Below are positions 11,222-23,693 of a stretch of DNA of 64,000 nt, piece by piece. Source of the DNA: Notospermus geniculatus (taxonomy: Eukaryota; Nemertea; Pilidiophora; Heteronemertea; Lineidae). The DNA is taken from positions 1 to 64,000 of the forward strand of contig NMRB01002536.1 of assembly GCA_002633025.1 (NCBI GenBank), written 5' to 3'. Numbering within the stretch: the first letter of the stretch is position 1; each line of letters opens with the position of its first letter. A program made the position numbers and the translations under genes. The notes beneath the pieces were generated by a model, which had not been told where the DNA came from, did no database searches, and worked only from the letters and a program-made list of their open reading frames with translations.

Positions 11222-13406
11222 TGCTCACCAGTTTGGACATACATGGAATAGTGTAATGACAGAGTCAGAGAGTGTAGGCCTACCTGTCAGCAAAAATCTA
11301 TTTTTGATGTCAGTTGAGTTATGAGCAATCTAGGGCGGGATGGAATGTTTTCAAAATGTTGTGCCGCATAAATTTATCGAAGATGGTGTAGACAAGCCTT
11401 CACATTTAAGGAATTTTCAAAAGTGTCACAATAATAATTCGATCAGGACATAGACACGACCTGCACCAAAACAATGATATTAAAACTTCAATTTCCCTAA
11501 TTATAAAGCAGGCTATTTTGAGGTATCATTTTAAGTCAAATATTCCCTGTAGGGTAGTTGACAGATTTATCAGTGAATATATACCACTAGGTAGTTTATC
11601 ACGTCAATGCTTAAGATTTGATTTCGGCCTTGTCTGTAAAGTAACATGGTAGGGCCTAGCCTACTGGTGCCAATGTGCTTATGGATGAAGCTGTTCAATA
11701 CCACCGGTCTTGGTAGCAATAGGTCCTGTTGAAGCTCTTCAATGTAACCGATCCAATGCTCCTCTTTCTTCAATTTACAGGCAAGTCTCAGGGCTGCATG
11801 ATGTGCGTGTTTCAAAAGTCCCTGGAGCGAATGATCGGAATGTCTTCATCTCTGTATTAATTCATCTTCAGCTTAAAGCTGTAATGGAAAGAAGGCAATT
11901 TGAAATGACAATAATACAGTTTCGGGTTCAAAAAATTTACTTTTTTGCCTTAAATCCTACTGCTTCAATATCAACAATTTTTCAAAACTAACTAGCCTAA
12001 TTGAATGAATTCACAAATTTCAGCCGATGATCCACCAGGTTGTAGGGAAGTCATTTCCTTTCTCAGCTACTAACTTTCAAAGCGCTGTGAAATGAATGTG
12101 TAGCCTATGTCCTACAGACCCTGTCATCTGAGTGTAAGGCCACAGACAGTTATTATATCCTTAAAAACAGCTCCTTTTTTTTCCTCGGAAATAAAACAAA
12201 CTGATTTTCCCAATTTTATTTTTTTTCGGAATGGCATTTTGCCACGTCGGCGGGCCCGTAATGGCGTCGTAAACCAAAGAAAAAAAAAGTGTCGCCTAAG
12301 AGGAATTTACCTGAGTAACAATAATAAAAACTAGGCCCCTAGCCTATTCTGTCCCTCTCCAAATTCCAACATGGTTCCAAGTTCCTTCACAGAACAAGTG
12401 CAACATACTGAAAATTGAAAATGAAATTAATGAAACATGGTGTAGCCTAGCTATGCTACTGCTGGTTAGTAGCCAGTAGGCCTAGGCCTATCCCCTACGT
12501 GGGGCCTAGGCCTAGGCATACCACCATCCCTTCAAAGCATGCAGCCTAGCCTAGGCCTAGGCCTAGGTCCGTCCCTAGGCTATGACGTGTACTGGTATGA
12601 TGTAGGCCTAGGCCCTAGGCCTAGGCCTACATCATACACATCATCATTATCACGGATGCCAGGCATGGGGACATTGCATAGGCATAGGCTACATGATGAC
12701 GGACGGCATGGATGGTGGCATGACTAGGCATAGGCCTAGTAGGTAACATACCACTACAGGCCTAGCCACCTAGGCCTAGGCCTATAGCAGGGAAACACAA
12801 AAAGAAGAGAGTAGCTAGCCTAGCAGGTCGACCATGATGATCATCATGACTCTGGAGGCAGCACTGCCATGATCGCAGCAGCAAGAACCTGAGCTGAGGT
12901 GAGCTGGTGATGAGCATGATGAGAGAGAGACACATGACATGTCATTATTAGGCCGGGGGCCCTACCTTGCAATCCATGGCCAGAATATGGAATTTCTCGC
13001 TGACTGACGATCATGATGATCTGATGACAGGCAAAACATTGCTATTAGTACAATCATGTATTAGGCTAAATCACTGCCACACTTTTGACTACAGAATAGG
13101 CCTATAAACAGTCCCACAGAGAGATCATCTGATGATGGAGATGTCCTCATCAACATGTACAAGGTGTCTGTCACATGGCGGGAACATCATGAACATGTGG
13201 GAGCACACACATGTCACATGACCTGTTCAAGACTTCTGATAGGCTCATACATTTTAACATGCGTCTGGGACCAATGAGATTTGACTAGATGATACATTTA
13301 GTTTAAATAGTTCCAGATAGATGACTCTGACGGATACAATTAGTAAACATACTTTCTGCATGAGGGCGCTGATGCTAGTCTATTTTTAGCACACTGACAA
13401 TTCACA
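11222..13406. repeat. Large direct duplication, copy one (2.2 kb)
   Basis: The sequence starting TGCTCACCAGTTTGGACATA and ending ACACTGACAATTCACA is repeated after a single N as 13408-15865. Both copies include a TAGGCC/CCTAGG-dense section (12470-12790 here), in which six-base palindromes AGGCCT and CCTAGG alternate. An open frame on the minus strand (11570-11815) is present in both copies. Its differences are mostly amino-acid-changing, so it is not treated as coding. Confidence 0.85.
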
Positions 13407-13407
13407 N

Positions 13408-15865
13408 TGCTCACCAGTTTGGACATACATGGAATAGTGTAATGACAGAGTCAGAGAGTGTAGGCCTACCTGTCAGCAAAAATCTATTTTTGATGTCAGT
13501 TGAGTTATGAGCAATCTAGTGCGGGATGGAATGTTTTCAAAATGTTGTGCCGCATAAATTTATCGAAGATGGTGTAGACAAGCCTTCACATTTAAGGAAT
13601 TTTCAAAAGTGTCACAATAATAATTCGATCAGGACATAGACACGACCTGCACCAAAACAATGATATTAAAACTTCAATTTCCCTAATTCTAAAGCAGGCT
13701 ATTTTGAGGTATCATTCTAAGTCAAATATTCCCTGTAGGGTAGTTGACAGATTTATCACTGAATATATACCACTAGGTAGTTTATCACGTCAATGCTTAA
13801 GATTTCATTTCGGCCTTGTCTGTAAAGTAACATGGTAGGGCCTAGCCTACTGGTGTCAATGTGCTTATGGATGAGGCTGTTCAATACCACTGGTCTTGGT
13901 AGCAATAGGTCCTGTTGAAGCTCTTCAATGTAACCGATCCAATGCTCCGCTTTCTTCAATTTACAGGCAAGTCTCAGGGCTGCATGATGTGCGTGTTTCA
14001 AAAGTCCCTGGAGCGAATGATCGGAATGTCTTCATCTCTGTATTAATTCATATTCAGCTTAAAGCTGTAATGGAAAGAAGGCAATTTGAAATAACAATAA
14101 TAGTTTCGGGTTCAAAAAATTTACTTTTTTGCCTTAAATCCTACTGCTTCAATATCAACAATTTTTCAAAACTAACTAGCCTAATTGAATGAATTCACAA
14201 ATTTCAGCCGATGATCCACCAGGTTGTAGGGAAGTCATTTCCTTTCTCAGCTAACTTTCAAAGCGCTGTGAAATGAATGTGTAGCCTATGTCCTACAGAC
14301 CCTGTCATCTGAGTGTAAGGCCACAGACAGTTATTATATCCTTCTTTGGTTTACGGGCACAAAGATTTTGAACCCAGGTACGGAGGACAGAATAAAAATT
14401 TTTAAAAAATTCTGTTCACTTCATTTTTTCATTTTCAGCTTCGGAGGAAATAAAAAACCAAATAAACTCTTGATAAATGCCTCTTATCTGCTTCTTTCCG
14501 TCCTCACTGCTGGAAAATATACATACCCCAGTTGGTTTTATTTATTTTTAGTTGTCGTGACTGCTGAAATCAAGGTCGGCGGGAATAAAAACAGCTCCTT
14601 TTTTTTTCTCGGAAATAAAACAAACTGATTTTCCCAATTTTATTTCTTTTTCGGAATGGCATTTTGCCACGTCGGCGGGCCCGTAATGGCGTCGTAAACC
14701 AAAGAAAAAAAAAGTGTCGCCTAAGAGGAATTTACCTGAGTAACAATAATAAAAACTAGGCCCCTAGGCTATTATGTCCCTCTCCAAATTCCAACATGGT
14801 TCCAAGTTCCTTCACAGAACAAGTGCAACATACTGAAAATTGAAAATGAAATAAATGAAACATGGTGTAGCCTAGCTATGCTACTGCTGGTTAGTAGCCT
14901 GTAGGCCTAGGCCTATCCCCTACGTAGGGCCTAGGCCTAGGCATACCACCATCCCTTCAAAGCATGCAGCCTAGCCTAGGCCTAGGCCTAGGTCCGTCCC
15001 TAGGCTATGACGTGTACTGGTATGATGTAGGCCTAGGCCCTAGGCCTAGGTCTAGCCATAGGCTAGGCCTACATCATACACATCATCATTATCACGGATG
15101 CCAGGCATGGGGACATTGCATAGGCATAGGCTACATGATGACGGACGGCATGGATGGTGGCATGACTAGGCCTAGGCCTAGTAGCCTAGTAGGTAACATA
15201 CCACTACAGGCATAGCCACCTAGGCCTAGGCCTATAGCAGGGTCAGGGAAACACAAAAAGAAGAGTAGCTAGCCTAGCAGGTCGACCATGATGATCATCA
15301 TGACTCTGGAGGCAGCACTGCCATGATCGCAGCAGCAATAACCTGAGCTGAGGTGAGCTGGTGATGAGCATGATGAGCATGATGAGAGAGAGAGACACAT
15401 CATGCACATGACATGTCATTATTATAGGCGGCCGGGGGCCCTACCTTGCAATCCATGGCCAGAATATGGAATTCCTCGCAGACTGACGATCATGATGATC
15501 TGATGACAGACAAAACATTGCTATTAGTACATGTACAGGCTAAATCACTGCCACACTTTTGACTACAGAATATAAACAGTCCCAGAGAGAGATCATCTGA
15601 TAATGGAAATGTCCTCCTCAACATGTACAAGGTGTCTGTCACATGGCGGGAACATCATGAACATGTGGGAGCACACATGACCTGTTCAAGACTTCTGATA
15701 GGCTCATACATTTTAACATGCGTCTGGGACCAATGAGATTTGACTAGATGATACATTTAGTTTAAATAGTTCCAGATAGATGACTCTGACGGACACTATT
15801 AGTAAACATACTTTCTGCATGAGGGCGCTGATACTAGTCTATTTTTAGCACACTGACAATTCACA
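13408..15865. repeat. Large direct duplication, copy two (2.5 kb)
   Basis: Near-identical to 11222-13406 with scattered substitutions and small indels. It has one large difference: about 243 bp at 14343-14585 is absent from copy one. The TAGGCC-dense section is at 14880-15235. It follows the single N at 13407 directly and starts at the first base of the repeat unit. Confidence 0.85.
14344..14704. mobile_element. Small element with CTTTGGTTTACG inverted ends
   Basis: The left end CTTTGGTTTACG (14344-14355) and right end CGTAAACCAAAG (14693-14704) are exact complements. In the first copy of the large duplication only the right part survives (ending near 12280). The join there is ATCCTT directly to AAAAACAGCTCC, so copy one has lost the left two thirds. 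No protein frame. Confidence 0.5.
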
Positions 15866-16098
15866 GAATGATACAATGTATCCATTTTATTGACGTTTCA
15901 CAACAGGTCACCGAGATCAACCTTATACAGGGTGTCACTAAGAAAGTCAGACAATCATAACTCAATGCGAAGGTTTACAATGTGCAAGAAGAATTTCAAA
16001 TGAAATTTGTTGGACTTCTGAGTGTGTTGAGCTTGGTGGACTTGACTTGGATTACCTCAGTATAAATGAACATGTGGTGGACATCCACTACCAGATTA
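15866..16098. other. Non-coding stretch
   Basis: Nothing recognised; lies between the large duplication and the next inverted-repeat element. Confidence 0.4.
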
Positions 16099-16613
16099 GG
16101 CCAATGAAAATTGATTATTAGTTTCTCGTCAACAATATTTCGGAATTTGATGAGGTTTTTTTTCATTATTCATTATTTTTTTCATGCAAAACACGACCCT
16201 TTTCAGATTCACTACATTCATAGCACTACATTCAAAAGGGTATCCCTGGTAGTATGCCCGTTTTTAATGGACACAGCAACTACCTGCGCCCTTTTGAATG
16301 GTAGGCCTAGGCCTACTATTTATCAATTCTGAAATGATGATGATAATTGGAAGCTTTTATAACTTCGATCCTGTCCATGTCAGTTTGTGTACCTATGATT
16401 AAAATTGATAACAATAATGTTTTGGGATTAAAACCATGAATGTCGTGTTATCTACTCGTATTCACAACATGACAGAAAAAACTTTTCGACTAATTGGAAT
16501 TATGCAGATTATTTGGAAATAATGAACTTTTTGTAAATAATATCTTTTTTGGATGAGGGGCCTAAATCAGATGCAGGCGCTGACGAGAAACTAATAATCA
16601 ATTTTCATTGGCC
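16099..16613. repeat. 515-bp Harbinger-type MITE flanked by TTA
   Basis: Inverted ends start GGCCAATGAAAATTGATTAT and continue through AGTTTCTCGTCA. TTA lies at 16096-16098 and 16614-16616. Three-base TTA/TAA duplications are the Harbinger signature. Its right two thirds is repeated in the following duplicated segment. Confidence 0.75.
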
Positions 16614-17135
16614 TTAAGGCTGCAGCCCTAGGCCTAGGCCCTACAACTAGCAAAATTTTTACTGATTTTAAACTTACCTACATAACATGACTGACTGCTG
16701 CAGCCACCTGATATTNGGTAGGCCTAGGCCTACTATTTATCAATTCTGAAATGATGATGATAATTGGAAGCTTTTATAACTTCGATCCTGTCCATGTCAG
16801 TTTGTGTAGCTATGATTAAAATTGATAACAATAATGTTTTGGGATTAAAACCATGAATGTCGTGTTATCTACTCGTATTCACAACATGACAGAAAAAACT
16901 CTTCGACTAATTGGAATTATGCAGATTCTTTGGAAATAATGAACTTTTTGTAAATAATAATTTTTTTGGATGAGGGGCCTAAATCAGATGCAGGCGCTGA
17001 CGAGAAACTAATAATCAATTTTCATTGGCCTTATTAAGGCTGTAGCCCTAGGCCTAGGCCCTACAACTAGCAAAATTCTTACTGATTTTAAACTTACCTA
17101 CATAACATGACTGACCGCTGCAGCCACCTGATATT
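16300..17135. repeat. 0.42-kb direct duplication joined by a single N
   Basis: 16300-16715 (start GGTAGGCCTAGGCCTACTAT, end CAGCCACCTGATATT) is repeated as 16717-17135 with few substitutions, around the N at 16716. The boundary is exact, as at the other single-N joints. Confidence 0.85.
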
Positions 17136-20100
17136 TCAGTACCACAAACATGAAACATGGGCTGAAAGCACTCTGAAGTCGTGTTCACACCAACCTGTCG
17201 AAAAGAAAACATATGAGAGTCATGACACTACTAGTCAAGTCCACTCTTGTTTGAGACGCACAAGGATGGCCTCCCAGTAACCTAGGCATACGGTAAAATC
17301 ACAGTAGGCCTAGCCTAGGCCTTGGCCTACCATATCAACTGAAAGAATTTTAACAAATCAATACTTTTTAAGCCTATTTTTCCAAAAAATTACATAACAC
17401 AGAACTTCGGCCTACGCCTAAATACACAAAGGCATATGCCAACCGGTAGGCCTACCAATGTTTACGGCAAAGGGTAGGCCTACTACTGGTATGCTACCCT
17501 CAAACATGTCAAAGGAACAGAAAAGGGCCATTTACTTTAATTTCATGGAGGTTTTGTTGCTTTTGAAGAAATTAGTAACCTCAAAATATTTATGGCAGAG
17601 ACCCCAGGTATACACCCAGGTCAGGAAACCTATGCTCAACTTAAAACTTGGTCAACATTTCCACCTGTGGTATGACTTTTGGCTTCTTTGCCTATACGCC
17701 AAGGGCCAATCACTTTGTCACTGGCTTAGGTTAGGAAGATTCTACAAGCATTTTCATCATTCCTAAACAGCTGTCTGTAACTCTAACTGTGCTAACATCC
17801 AACGCTAGGCCATAGGATAGGGCCTCTCTTACAATGTCAATGTCCTAGACTTTAGGCCTAGCATGCTTACGGTAGGCCTAGGCCTACCCTAAAAAAGCAA
17901 TTTTTGAGGGAAAACTAGCCTACCATTTGCTACCGGTGGGTGGTATAGGCCTAGGCCTACCGGACCGGTAGGGCCTAGCCTAGCCTACGCCGGGTCAAGT
18001 CAAGTATAGGCCTAGCGGACAAAGTCGTGGGAAGTGACACATCTTCCATACATTGCCGCTTATTCCGTGTACATCATGTACACACTCAGTGCATTTCCCA
18101 TGCACAGATGAACGACATGCGCGATGCACGACTTGAGCCGCCTACGCCTAGGCCTAGAACTAATTTTAACAAGTCCAAGAAAACTTTCACCATCAACTTC
18201 ATAAATTTATGAACAAAAAAAATCTTATTGAAGGTATATTTATTCAAAAAGTACTTCAATACCATCATTTTTGTCCATGTTGTCTGTCGTCTGCCAGTTT
18301 GCGCGGATTCAGTGACGGCAAACCGACAGAAGTACCAAAAATTACTCCACATTTGCGCCTCTTCGCGCGATTCGCACTGAAGAGTTTGTTCGGAAATGTC
18401 CGGAAATAGACGGAAAGTGACGAAAATATTCGATATTATCGACGGCTGTTCTTAACGGCTGACTCTACGCTGTAAGAAAACTTTATTAAGTTCGTGCTTA
18501 AATTCCTTCTTGGTCCAAGCTTAAGTCTAAGACTTAGCAAAGCACAGTTCATTGACTTAAGTTTGTTCTTTAGACTTAACTTAAGTTTCTTTTTGAAACC
18601 GGGCCCAGGTCAACGTCAGCTCTTACACGAGCGAACAGGTCGCTCTTTGAATTCGCTCGTTAAAAGATCGAAATACGAGCGGATCAACTGGCTCTTTCAA
18701 GAGCGACTTTTCTCCTTCAAATGAGCGAATTTGGAGCAATTAATCCCTAATATTCAGCTGGAAGAATTGAGTCCGGTTTTCGCCCTAATCTAGCGAAATG
18801 GATTTGAAATAATCCAGTCTCCAATTAGTATACTCCCGACCGGCAGCATCCAATGATTCAGTCGTTGGGGGTCCTGTCCAGCTACCGGTGCAAAGGGCGA
18901 TAGAAGAGTGAAAGAAAGAACAGAAGGATTGATTGTAATAAACTCTGCTATATTAAGAAAAAGAAACCTCAAATACATAAACTCAAAGAAAACTCAAATA
19001 CATAGGCTATTTGAAGAAATAGATCAAACGTCTCTATGATTGTCCTTCCAACACTTATCATTCGAAAGTCTATCAGTACAAATATTGGTTTCGTTGGGAA
19101 GCCGAGCACTATCAGAATGAACTGGGTGTATCTCTTGGTGTCAACTTCCTGGCAATCACGACACGTCACTTCCGGCCTGCAAAAGATAAACAAAGCTGTC
19201 ATAGGGAAACAACTAAGGGCTTGGGTCCCGTATCTCCTCCGAGATGCAGGCACACTATTTTCAAATCCCCGTCGGAGATTGCCTCCGAAGAATAGAATCT
19301 GGCTGACTTAATGGGAGAGCTGTCATGGCTGTTGTGTTTACCTAATCATGCCCCTTCCCCTTTGAAAAATGTACTGCACCCAAATATACATTTTCCGTTG
19401 CCTTCAGGAAGCCCTCGGACCTCAGCGAGGCAACAGGCCAATGTAAATTTGGGAGCAGTACGGTTTTCAACTGGGCGGGGTGGGGTGATCAAATAGGCCT
19501 ACTGTTACGCCGCCCTAGGCCTAGGTTTGAACACCGGCGGCGGAGATGACAGTGCCACACACAGTTCAAATCAACGGAACCGCATCTACATGTAGGATTT
19601 TACATAGTTACCTTTCAAAATATCAACAATATTCTGGCTGAGAAATCGAGATGTCGTCCATCGTGTCCATTCTCTCCCGTGAATGAATTGCAAATGATCT
19701 TCATCCACGCCAAACAATCGAAAAATGGCGCCTAAAACCGAAAACCGCGCGAGCTTTCGCTCCTTGTTTGGGATGCAACAGCGCAACCGCGCGGACTTTC
19801 GCTCATTCGCTGGGGTGTTAAAGCGTATGGCGGGTGAATTCGATCTTTTGTTGTTTCACCGAGCGACCTATTCATGACACGTGATGAGATTTCGATCTTT
19901 CACATTCGCTCGAATTATTAGCTCGTACTTTGGAGCGAATTTAAAATGAAAGAGCTAGTTTATTGAGTATTTCACTCGAATTCCAATCTTTTAGAGCCAA
20001 AACTGATTCGATCTTTAGAATGAGCGAAAAATTCACTCGTCCGTTTTTAGAGAGTAGGCCACCTAAGTGTAAACTGAGTGCTTTATGTCTGCAGTAGATG

Positions 20101-20370
20101 TTCCGGTAGCGCAGGTTTGGCATGGGCCTACATCATGACATGCAACCAGGCAACAATAGCCATGATACCATCATGTATAATGAAATCAGGACACGGCAAG
20201 AGAACCGTTAGGAAAATTGTTGGCATTGGGCTGTTTCATTTTAAAGGGAGACATGCAAAAAATATTGCCCGGCGGGCACAAGTTGTCTTTGTTTTGATTA
20301 GCGCACAGCGCCGTCTGTTAATAGGCGGTGACACTACGCACAGGCCCCTAGAGAGCTATTAGTGAGTTTA
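17136..20370. other. 3.2 kb without a supported gene
   Basis: TAGGCC-rich to about 18020. At 18600-18730 and again at 19790-20050 there are many short phrases of the type GAGCG, TCGCTC and GATCGAAAT. They suggest a decayed, partly inverted repeat. Open frames at 17458-17766 (plus, 102 codons) and 18969-19253 (minus) show no domain or splice context that would support a gene. Confidence 0.45.
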
Positions 20371-20452
20371 AAACACGTATCTAATCAAAAAACGCTAACA
20401 CACCCCGAGCTCACGAATTTGTGAGCTCGTGGTGTGTTTTTAGATACGTGTT
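20371..20452. repeat. Stem-loop with ACACGTATCT / AGATACGTGT arms
   Basis: The outer arms are AACACGTATCT and AGATACGTGTT. The inner stem pairs ACACACCCCGAGCTCAC with GTGAGCTCGTGGTGTGT around GAATTT. A short MITE or simple hairpin. Confidence 0.6.
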
Positions 20453-20499
20453 GTGTTTTTTAGAATATGAAATAGAAATCGGGCCCCTAAGGTGAAAGA

Positions 20500-20570
20500 C
20501 ATTGCTTCCTACCAGATTCGAACCCACGGACCCTCGCATAAGGCATCAATCGCCAGCACTAAGGGGTAGC
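20500..20570 (-). ncRNA. tRNA-like sequence, possible SINE head
   Basis: On the minus strand, GGGTTCGAATCTGGTAGG contains a good B-box (GGTTCGAATC) and the start CTACC can pair with GGTAG. The A-box (TAGTGCTGGCGATTGATG) is weak and no clear cloverleaf forms. It abuts the minisatellite. A decayed tRNA-derived SINE is more likely than a functional tRNA. Confidence 0.3.
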
Positions 20571-20775
20571 ATTCAAAGTGGGATGTTCAAAGTGGGATGT
20601 ACAAAGTGGGATGTTCAAAGTGGGATGTTCAAATTGGGATGTTCAAAGTGGGAAGTTCACAGAGGGAAGATCACAGAGGGAAGGTCACAGAGTGATGTTG
20701 AAAGAGGGATGTTCAAAGAGGGAAGTTCAAAGTGGGAAGTTCAAAGAGGGAAGTTCACGGAAGGAATTCCAAAGA
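20571..20775 (+). repeat. 14-bp minisatellite, unit GTTCAAAGTGGGAT
   Basis: About fourteen units of TTCAAAGTGGGATG and variants (AAGTTCACAGAGGG, AAAGAGGGATGTTC) run in register. It is readable in every frame, so open frames through it are not genes. The inverse array is at 21294-21555. Confidence 0.85.
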
Positions 20776-21293
20776 AAACAAAAACAAAAGAATTGTGCCA
20801 TTGTGAATCAATTAGGAATTATAATTTGCACGACAAAAATTGTTCCGATCGTGGATTTTAATCTTTTATCCCGCCTCGTTCATATCGTTAATTTGCCTAA
20901 ATGGGCTGCTCCATTATGGGGTCAAGGGGGGAAGGGGTCAATGACATTTTGTACCGGCACATGTTCAACACGGATCGCTACATGTAGGCCTAAAACAACA
21001 ATGCTAGGATCTGACTGCACGCCAAATTTCTGTTAGCGCAACATACATAGGCCCTACATGTAGGCCTATATACGCAAAGTGTCAACATACTGTAGGCCTA
21101 TACTGTTCGGCCCACGCCTATTCACATTACACACACAATCCTTGCATTCGGCAGACCAGCTACGAGGCCATGTCTTCACCACACAGCATAATGGAACAGT
21201 CCAATTATGCTTTTTGTTGACAAAATGTTGTAGCCGTGCGGGAGATGTGTTTAGTTTATTTTTAGATGAATGACTTAATACTATTCCTTACTA
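20776..21293. other. Spacer between two inverted minisatellites
   Basis: About 520 bp of unique-looking sequence with TAGGCC words. No gene is supported. Confidence 0.5.
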
Positions 21294-21555
21294 CCCTCTG
21301 TGAAATATTCCCACTTTGAACATCCCACTTTGAACATCCCACTTTGGACTTCCCACTTTGAACTTCCCTCTTTGAACATCGCTCTGTGAACTTCCCACTT
21401 TGAACTTCCAACTTTGAACTTCCCACTTCGAACTTCCCAGGTTGAACTTCCCACTTTGAACTTCCCTCTGTGATGTCTAATGGAAACAACGTAGAAATAT
21501 TCCCTCTTTGGACTTCCCTTTTTGGACTTCCCTCTTTGAAAATATCCCTTTTTGG
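21294..21555 (-). repeat. 14-bp minisatellite, inverse orientation
   Basis: Units CCCACTTTGAACATC and CCCTCTTTGAACTTC are the complement of the unit at 20571-20775. Together the arrays form a foldback of about 1 kb. The array stops some 60 bp before the start of the OB-fold-like gene. Confidence 0.85.
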
Positions 21556-21617
21556 CGGAAAATACCGCCCATAAGCACCAACCTTTTCTATTTTCAGTTT
21601 CATACTAAAGAAACAGA

Positions 21618-22950
21618 ATGAATATCTGTAAAGTCTTGAAGATGCCACAGGGGAACATCAAGTCCCCCCTCAGAGCAACTGTCATTGCCGTGGGCCCAAA
21701 ACGAACATTTCTGGATAAACAGGGCAAAACCATTGACATGTGGACTGCATCAGTCGGAGAATCAGCAGCTGTGAAGATAAACGTGTATTCAACAGCCCAA
21801 ATTACCAAATTCCAAGCTGGCCAAACAATCCTCATCACGAACTTTACTACAAAGGGAACTCACTTGACAACAAGTGCTTCAACAAAAATCTAAGACAAAA
21901 CGTGTTACGCTTTCTCAGGAAATACGCCAGCATGGACAAGAGATGATCTGCCCGCCAGATCCGCCAATCATTTCAATTAACCAAGCTAAGTCATCCCCGA
22001 TCAAATCAAAAGTTTCCATTCGAGGAAAAGTCATCCAGGTAAAAAGTGCACATTTTCCACTTGAACTGACAAAAATATTGTTCTCATAAATAACCACATG
22101 TATCTGCTACATGTACACTGCAATGAATTTTGCCCCAAAATCCCCTAGAAATTACAAGTTTTTTTGTTCCTTGAAAAAATGGTGCATTTTTCAGTCGCAG
22201 GATGTTCGCGAAGTGACAATTAACCACAAGATCGCCAGTGAAAATCCCCATAAAAGACGTTGAAATCCAAGACTGCACTGGGCAAATCCAGTGCTCCCTG
22301 TGGAGAGAGGCCTCCACTTCGGCATCAACACTGGGCAGTATGTTGAAATCACAAACGTCTACGTTACAAGCTACCTGAGTCAGACATCTTTGAACACAAC
22401 GGATGCCACAAGGATCAGAGTAAGTACACAGTATAAACACTATAAACTTTGGAAACCAGATTCTTTGGTGAAGCTGCAAACAACAACACTGAACAAAACT
22501 GGATTCACACAACCACTGGCAACCAAAAGGTCAGTTGTCCACTTGACTACACCCCCTTCATAAAAAATGAAATCGTCATTCACATTGTGTCAGGTCAGCA
22601 TTCAAAATAGTCTTTCATGCCAATCCGCCACTCAAGAAACCGTCCATTTTAGACATTCACACACACTCGTACACCCTTGTATTGCAGGTTTGTCAACCAC
22701 CAGAACTGACGATCAACACCAAAATCATTGCTATTCAAGATGGTGAGAATGACGACCTGATCCTGCTTGCTGATGATGAAGATGATCATCAAATCGAATA
22801 CACCACATCACTTACAATGATTCTCCAGCACATTCAAGATGCCCATAATGTAACCTTAGATGGTGTTGACGCCCTGCATGTGCAAGACGCTCTGCCCCTG
22901 TTGCTGCAATTCACTGCAAACGATGATGAGCATGTGCTGAACTATGTCAG
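21618..22950 (+). pseudogene. OB-fold-like protein gene fragment, frame-broken
   Basis: Three exon-like blocks are visible. Block one, 21618-22038, starts MNICKVLKMPQGNIKSPLRA and ends SKVSIRGKVIQ before GTAAAA. Block two is about 22195-22419, after TTTTTCAG, and ends TTDATRIR before GTAAGT. Block three is 22688-22950, from after TTGCAG to GTAATT. Block two contains KDVEIQDCTGQIQCSLW and GQYVEITNVYV. This is the beta-strand pattern of RPA-type OB folds (D.TG.I...LW, then a GQY.EITN strand). One-base frame shifts are needed near 21888, near 22255 and near 22305 to keep it continuous. It is probably a pseudogene or repeat-family copy. A bad assembly is the alternative. No OB-fold binding activity can be claimed. 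Confidence 0.4.
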
Positions 22951-23693
22951 GTAATTACATGTATGGTCGCCTCGTACTGTACTCTAACTTCTTTGCCCTA
23001 AATTTCTAATCTTGCCATCATGCAATTTGGACAAATCAGTCCCCTTGTCTGCTAATTTGTATTTGTTATTTACTTTTGTATTTGTTATTAATTTTTGTCC
23101 GTCAATGTACTTTATGGTTTAGACAAGTTTGTTACCATCAAGTCATTGATCTGCTGATTTTAGTTTCATTCTGTGATGTAAAATGCATGACCACTTCATG
23201 AAATACTAGTGTCAACAAAGGACATGGCCTGGTTTAGATGGCACCACAGTCAGCTACTCTTCAACAAACCAATATCCTCTGATGAAACTCACGGTTTTTC
23301 ATAAATTACCGGTATGCCATTTCTTGACTTCTGATTATTTTACTGTACAGTACATTTTATACATGTAAGTCAGAAATTCCAACAGCATTTTGTAGTTATG
23401 TGCTAATAACAATGCCATTGATTCATTTACTGATTTTATTTTTTGATACTTATTTTATGCTGCCAATACGGGAATACCAACAGCATAGACAGTTTTTTAT
23501 GTTTATTGACTGGTATTTGTTGATTTTTGTAATGTTGTTAACCAACAATTCATGTTTAATCAATAAGATATTGATGGAACTTCATGTTGTTGTTACTGTT
23601 CATAGTTTTCAGCATAGGCCTATATTATATAATATTGTGCATTAACACTGCCAGTATCATTCGTTATCTCGTACTGATTTTTTATACTGGTAA
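22951..23693. other. Non-coding stretch after the OB-fold-like gene
   Basis: AT-rich, without recognisable exons. If the gene continues, its next exon is not visible here. Confidence 0.4.

Noticed and set aside
11570-11815. 81-codon minus-strand frame, also present at 13756-14001
   Set aside because: Conserved in both duplicated segments only because the DNA is nearly identical. The differences mostly change amino acids, and no domain, start context or splice structure supports it.
17458-17766. 102-codon plus-strand frame
   Set aside because: No domain, no splice partner, surrounded by TAGGCC repeat sequence.
20502-21036. Repetitive peptides (FKVGCSKWDVQSG type) from the 14-bp arrays
   Set aside because: A 14-bp unit reads through several frames; these are translations of a minisatellite, not a repeat protein.
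20571-21555. CRISPR-like look of the short regular repeats
   Set aside because: Units are directly adjacent with no unique spacers, and the genome is eukaryotic.
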